Source of the DNA: Chrysopilus asiliformis | Lineage: Eukaryota; Arthropoda; Insecta; Diptera; Rhagionidae | Assembly: GCA_964034945.1 (NCBI GenBank) | Contig: OZ035960.1 | Span: 116,663,824-116,727,823 of the forward strand | DNA length: 64,000 nt | Direction: 5' to 3' | The notes under the pieces: generated by a model | What the model was told of the DNA's origin: nothing | Seen by the model: only the letters and a program-made list of their open reading frames with translations | The model's database searches: none | Program-made: the position numbers and the translations under genes | Part shown: positions 63,601-64,000 of the stretch, piece after piece | Numbering within the stretch: the stretch's first letter is position 1 | How the letters are laid out: the number at the start of each line of letters is the position of its first letter

Positions 63601-64000
63601 TAATGTTATCTCTGATTCGTTTTGACTTTTTTCCTCAATTTTTTGATAAATCATAGTCATAGTCTCTGAAATCTGATTATGATCTCGAATTTTATGGAAA
63701 AAAAAATTTACTTTGAATTTTACTTTCCTTCGGGACGTTCATAGAACACGTCACACATTGAGAGGGGAGTGGATCTGCGATTGTGCGACGGCATACAAAT
63801 ACCATGTAAAATCAGATGAAGGGTGTGTGAAAAGACAAAATTTAACATATTGTTTCTTTTGGACAGCTCCTTTATTAAAATTACGAAAATTCCTTCAAAT
63901 CAAAAGTAACTAAAAATTGTTCTCATATTTCAGGTTTAATTTACGTGGTAACATCGAATCCAAACACAGCCAACACAATATCAAACACTCGCCACTTTCA
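57631..64000 (+). CDS. Possible two exons of an unidentified gene, running off the window
   Basis: An ATG at 57631 opens 25 codons (MRVVRNSLAIGRLAIHPIRS...) ending at ATGG|GTAAGA (donor at 57707). A TTTCAG acceptor at 63928-63933 opens an in-phase frame, GLIYVVTSNPNTANTISNTR..., to the window edge. The first stretch is basic and amphipathic, as a mitochondrial targeting peptide would be, but the real start may be the ATG at 57697. The join depends on two isolated splice signals 6.2 kb apart and on frame agreement, so it is a suggestion only. No family was recognised. Confidence 0.25.
57707..63933. other. Long AT-rich stretch, putative intron
   Basis: No coding sequence was recognised. Visible items are a fragment of the dispersed repeat at 61027-61070, a 9-bp hairpin at 60639-60661, and a GCCCTGCGT/ACGCAGGGC inverted repeat near 61646-61678. 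Around 62720-62800 a GGTCGTC word recurs in short spacing. Confidence 0.4.
61027..61070 (-). repeat. Short fragment of the dispersed repeat
   Basis: AACTACACCAGGGTGT followed by GATGACAAAAGAT matches the middle of the inverted copy at about 4953-4988 (CTACACCAGGGTGTCAGATATGACAAAAGAT). The rest of the repeat is not present around it. Confidence 0.45.

Noticed and set aside
63713..63913. 66-codon Cys-containing plus frame near the right edge
   Set aside because: It has no ATG in good context, no family resemblance and no splice support; treated as chance.

Overview
The window looks like nuclear DNA of an insect, most probably a fly. It is strongly AT-rich, its genes are split by GT-AG introns, and it carries a Penelope-like retroelement and Tc1/mariner-type relics. 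The proteins match animal families: a tetraspanin, an EFHC/myoclonin protein, membrin, DET1/abo and an RNF126/Iruka-type ubiquitin ligase. All calls rest on reading the sequence and on remembered family features; no database search was run.

Left half, about 1-34,500: one very long plus-strand tetraspanin gene. Nine candidate coding exons between 3,754 and 29,015 can be joined in frame with good splice sites. The introns reach 5.6 kb and hold decayed transposons, foldback hairpins and several copies of a dispersed repeat. An A-rich leader of up to 3.7 kb precedes it and a long AT-rich trailer follows. The protein has an unusual 187-residue N-terminal extension and a long cytoplasmic tail with a dileucine and a PPxY motif. 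The last exon shows an apparent one-base frameshift at a run of four A.

Middle, about 34,800-39,600: a minus-strand gene for pseudouridine-5'-phosphate glycosidase (PsuG/IndA family), tail to tail with the tetraspanin gene. A single exon encoding the start of a PfkB sugar-kinase domain lies just past its stop codon, but the rest of the kinase was not found. The first intron holds a mariner relic that was itself hit by a 415-bp foldback element with a 14-bp direct repeat. About 230 bp upstream of the start codon sits a 5'-truncated but open Penelope-like element (reverse transcriptase plus GIY-YIG nuclease) with a 16-bp target-site duplication.

Right half, about 41,300-64,000: a compact block follows a 508-bp inverted-repeat element. 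It contains an EFHC protein with three DM10 domains (+), then membrin (-), DET1/abo (-) and a RING ligase of the RNF126/Iruka type (-). A possible first coding exon of a further plus-strand gene (57,631) may splice to an exon at the right edge. The genes do not form a single pathway: they cover membrane organisation, nucleoside salvage, cilia/axonemes, ER-Golgi fusion and ubiquitin ligation.
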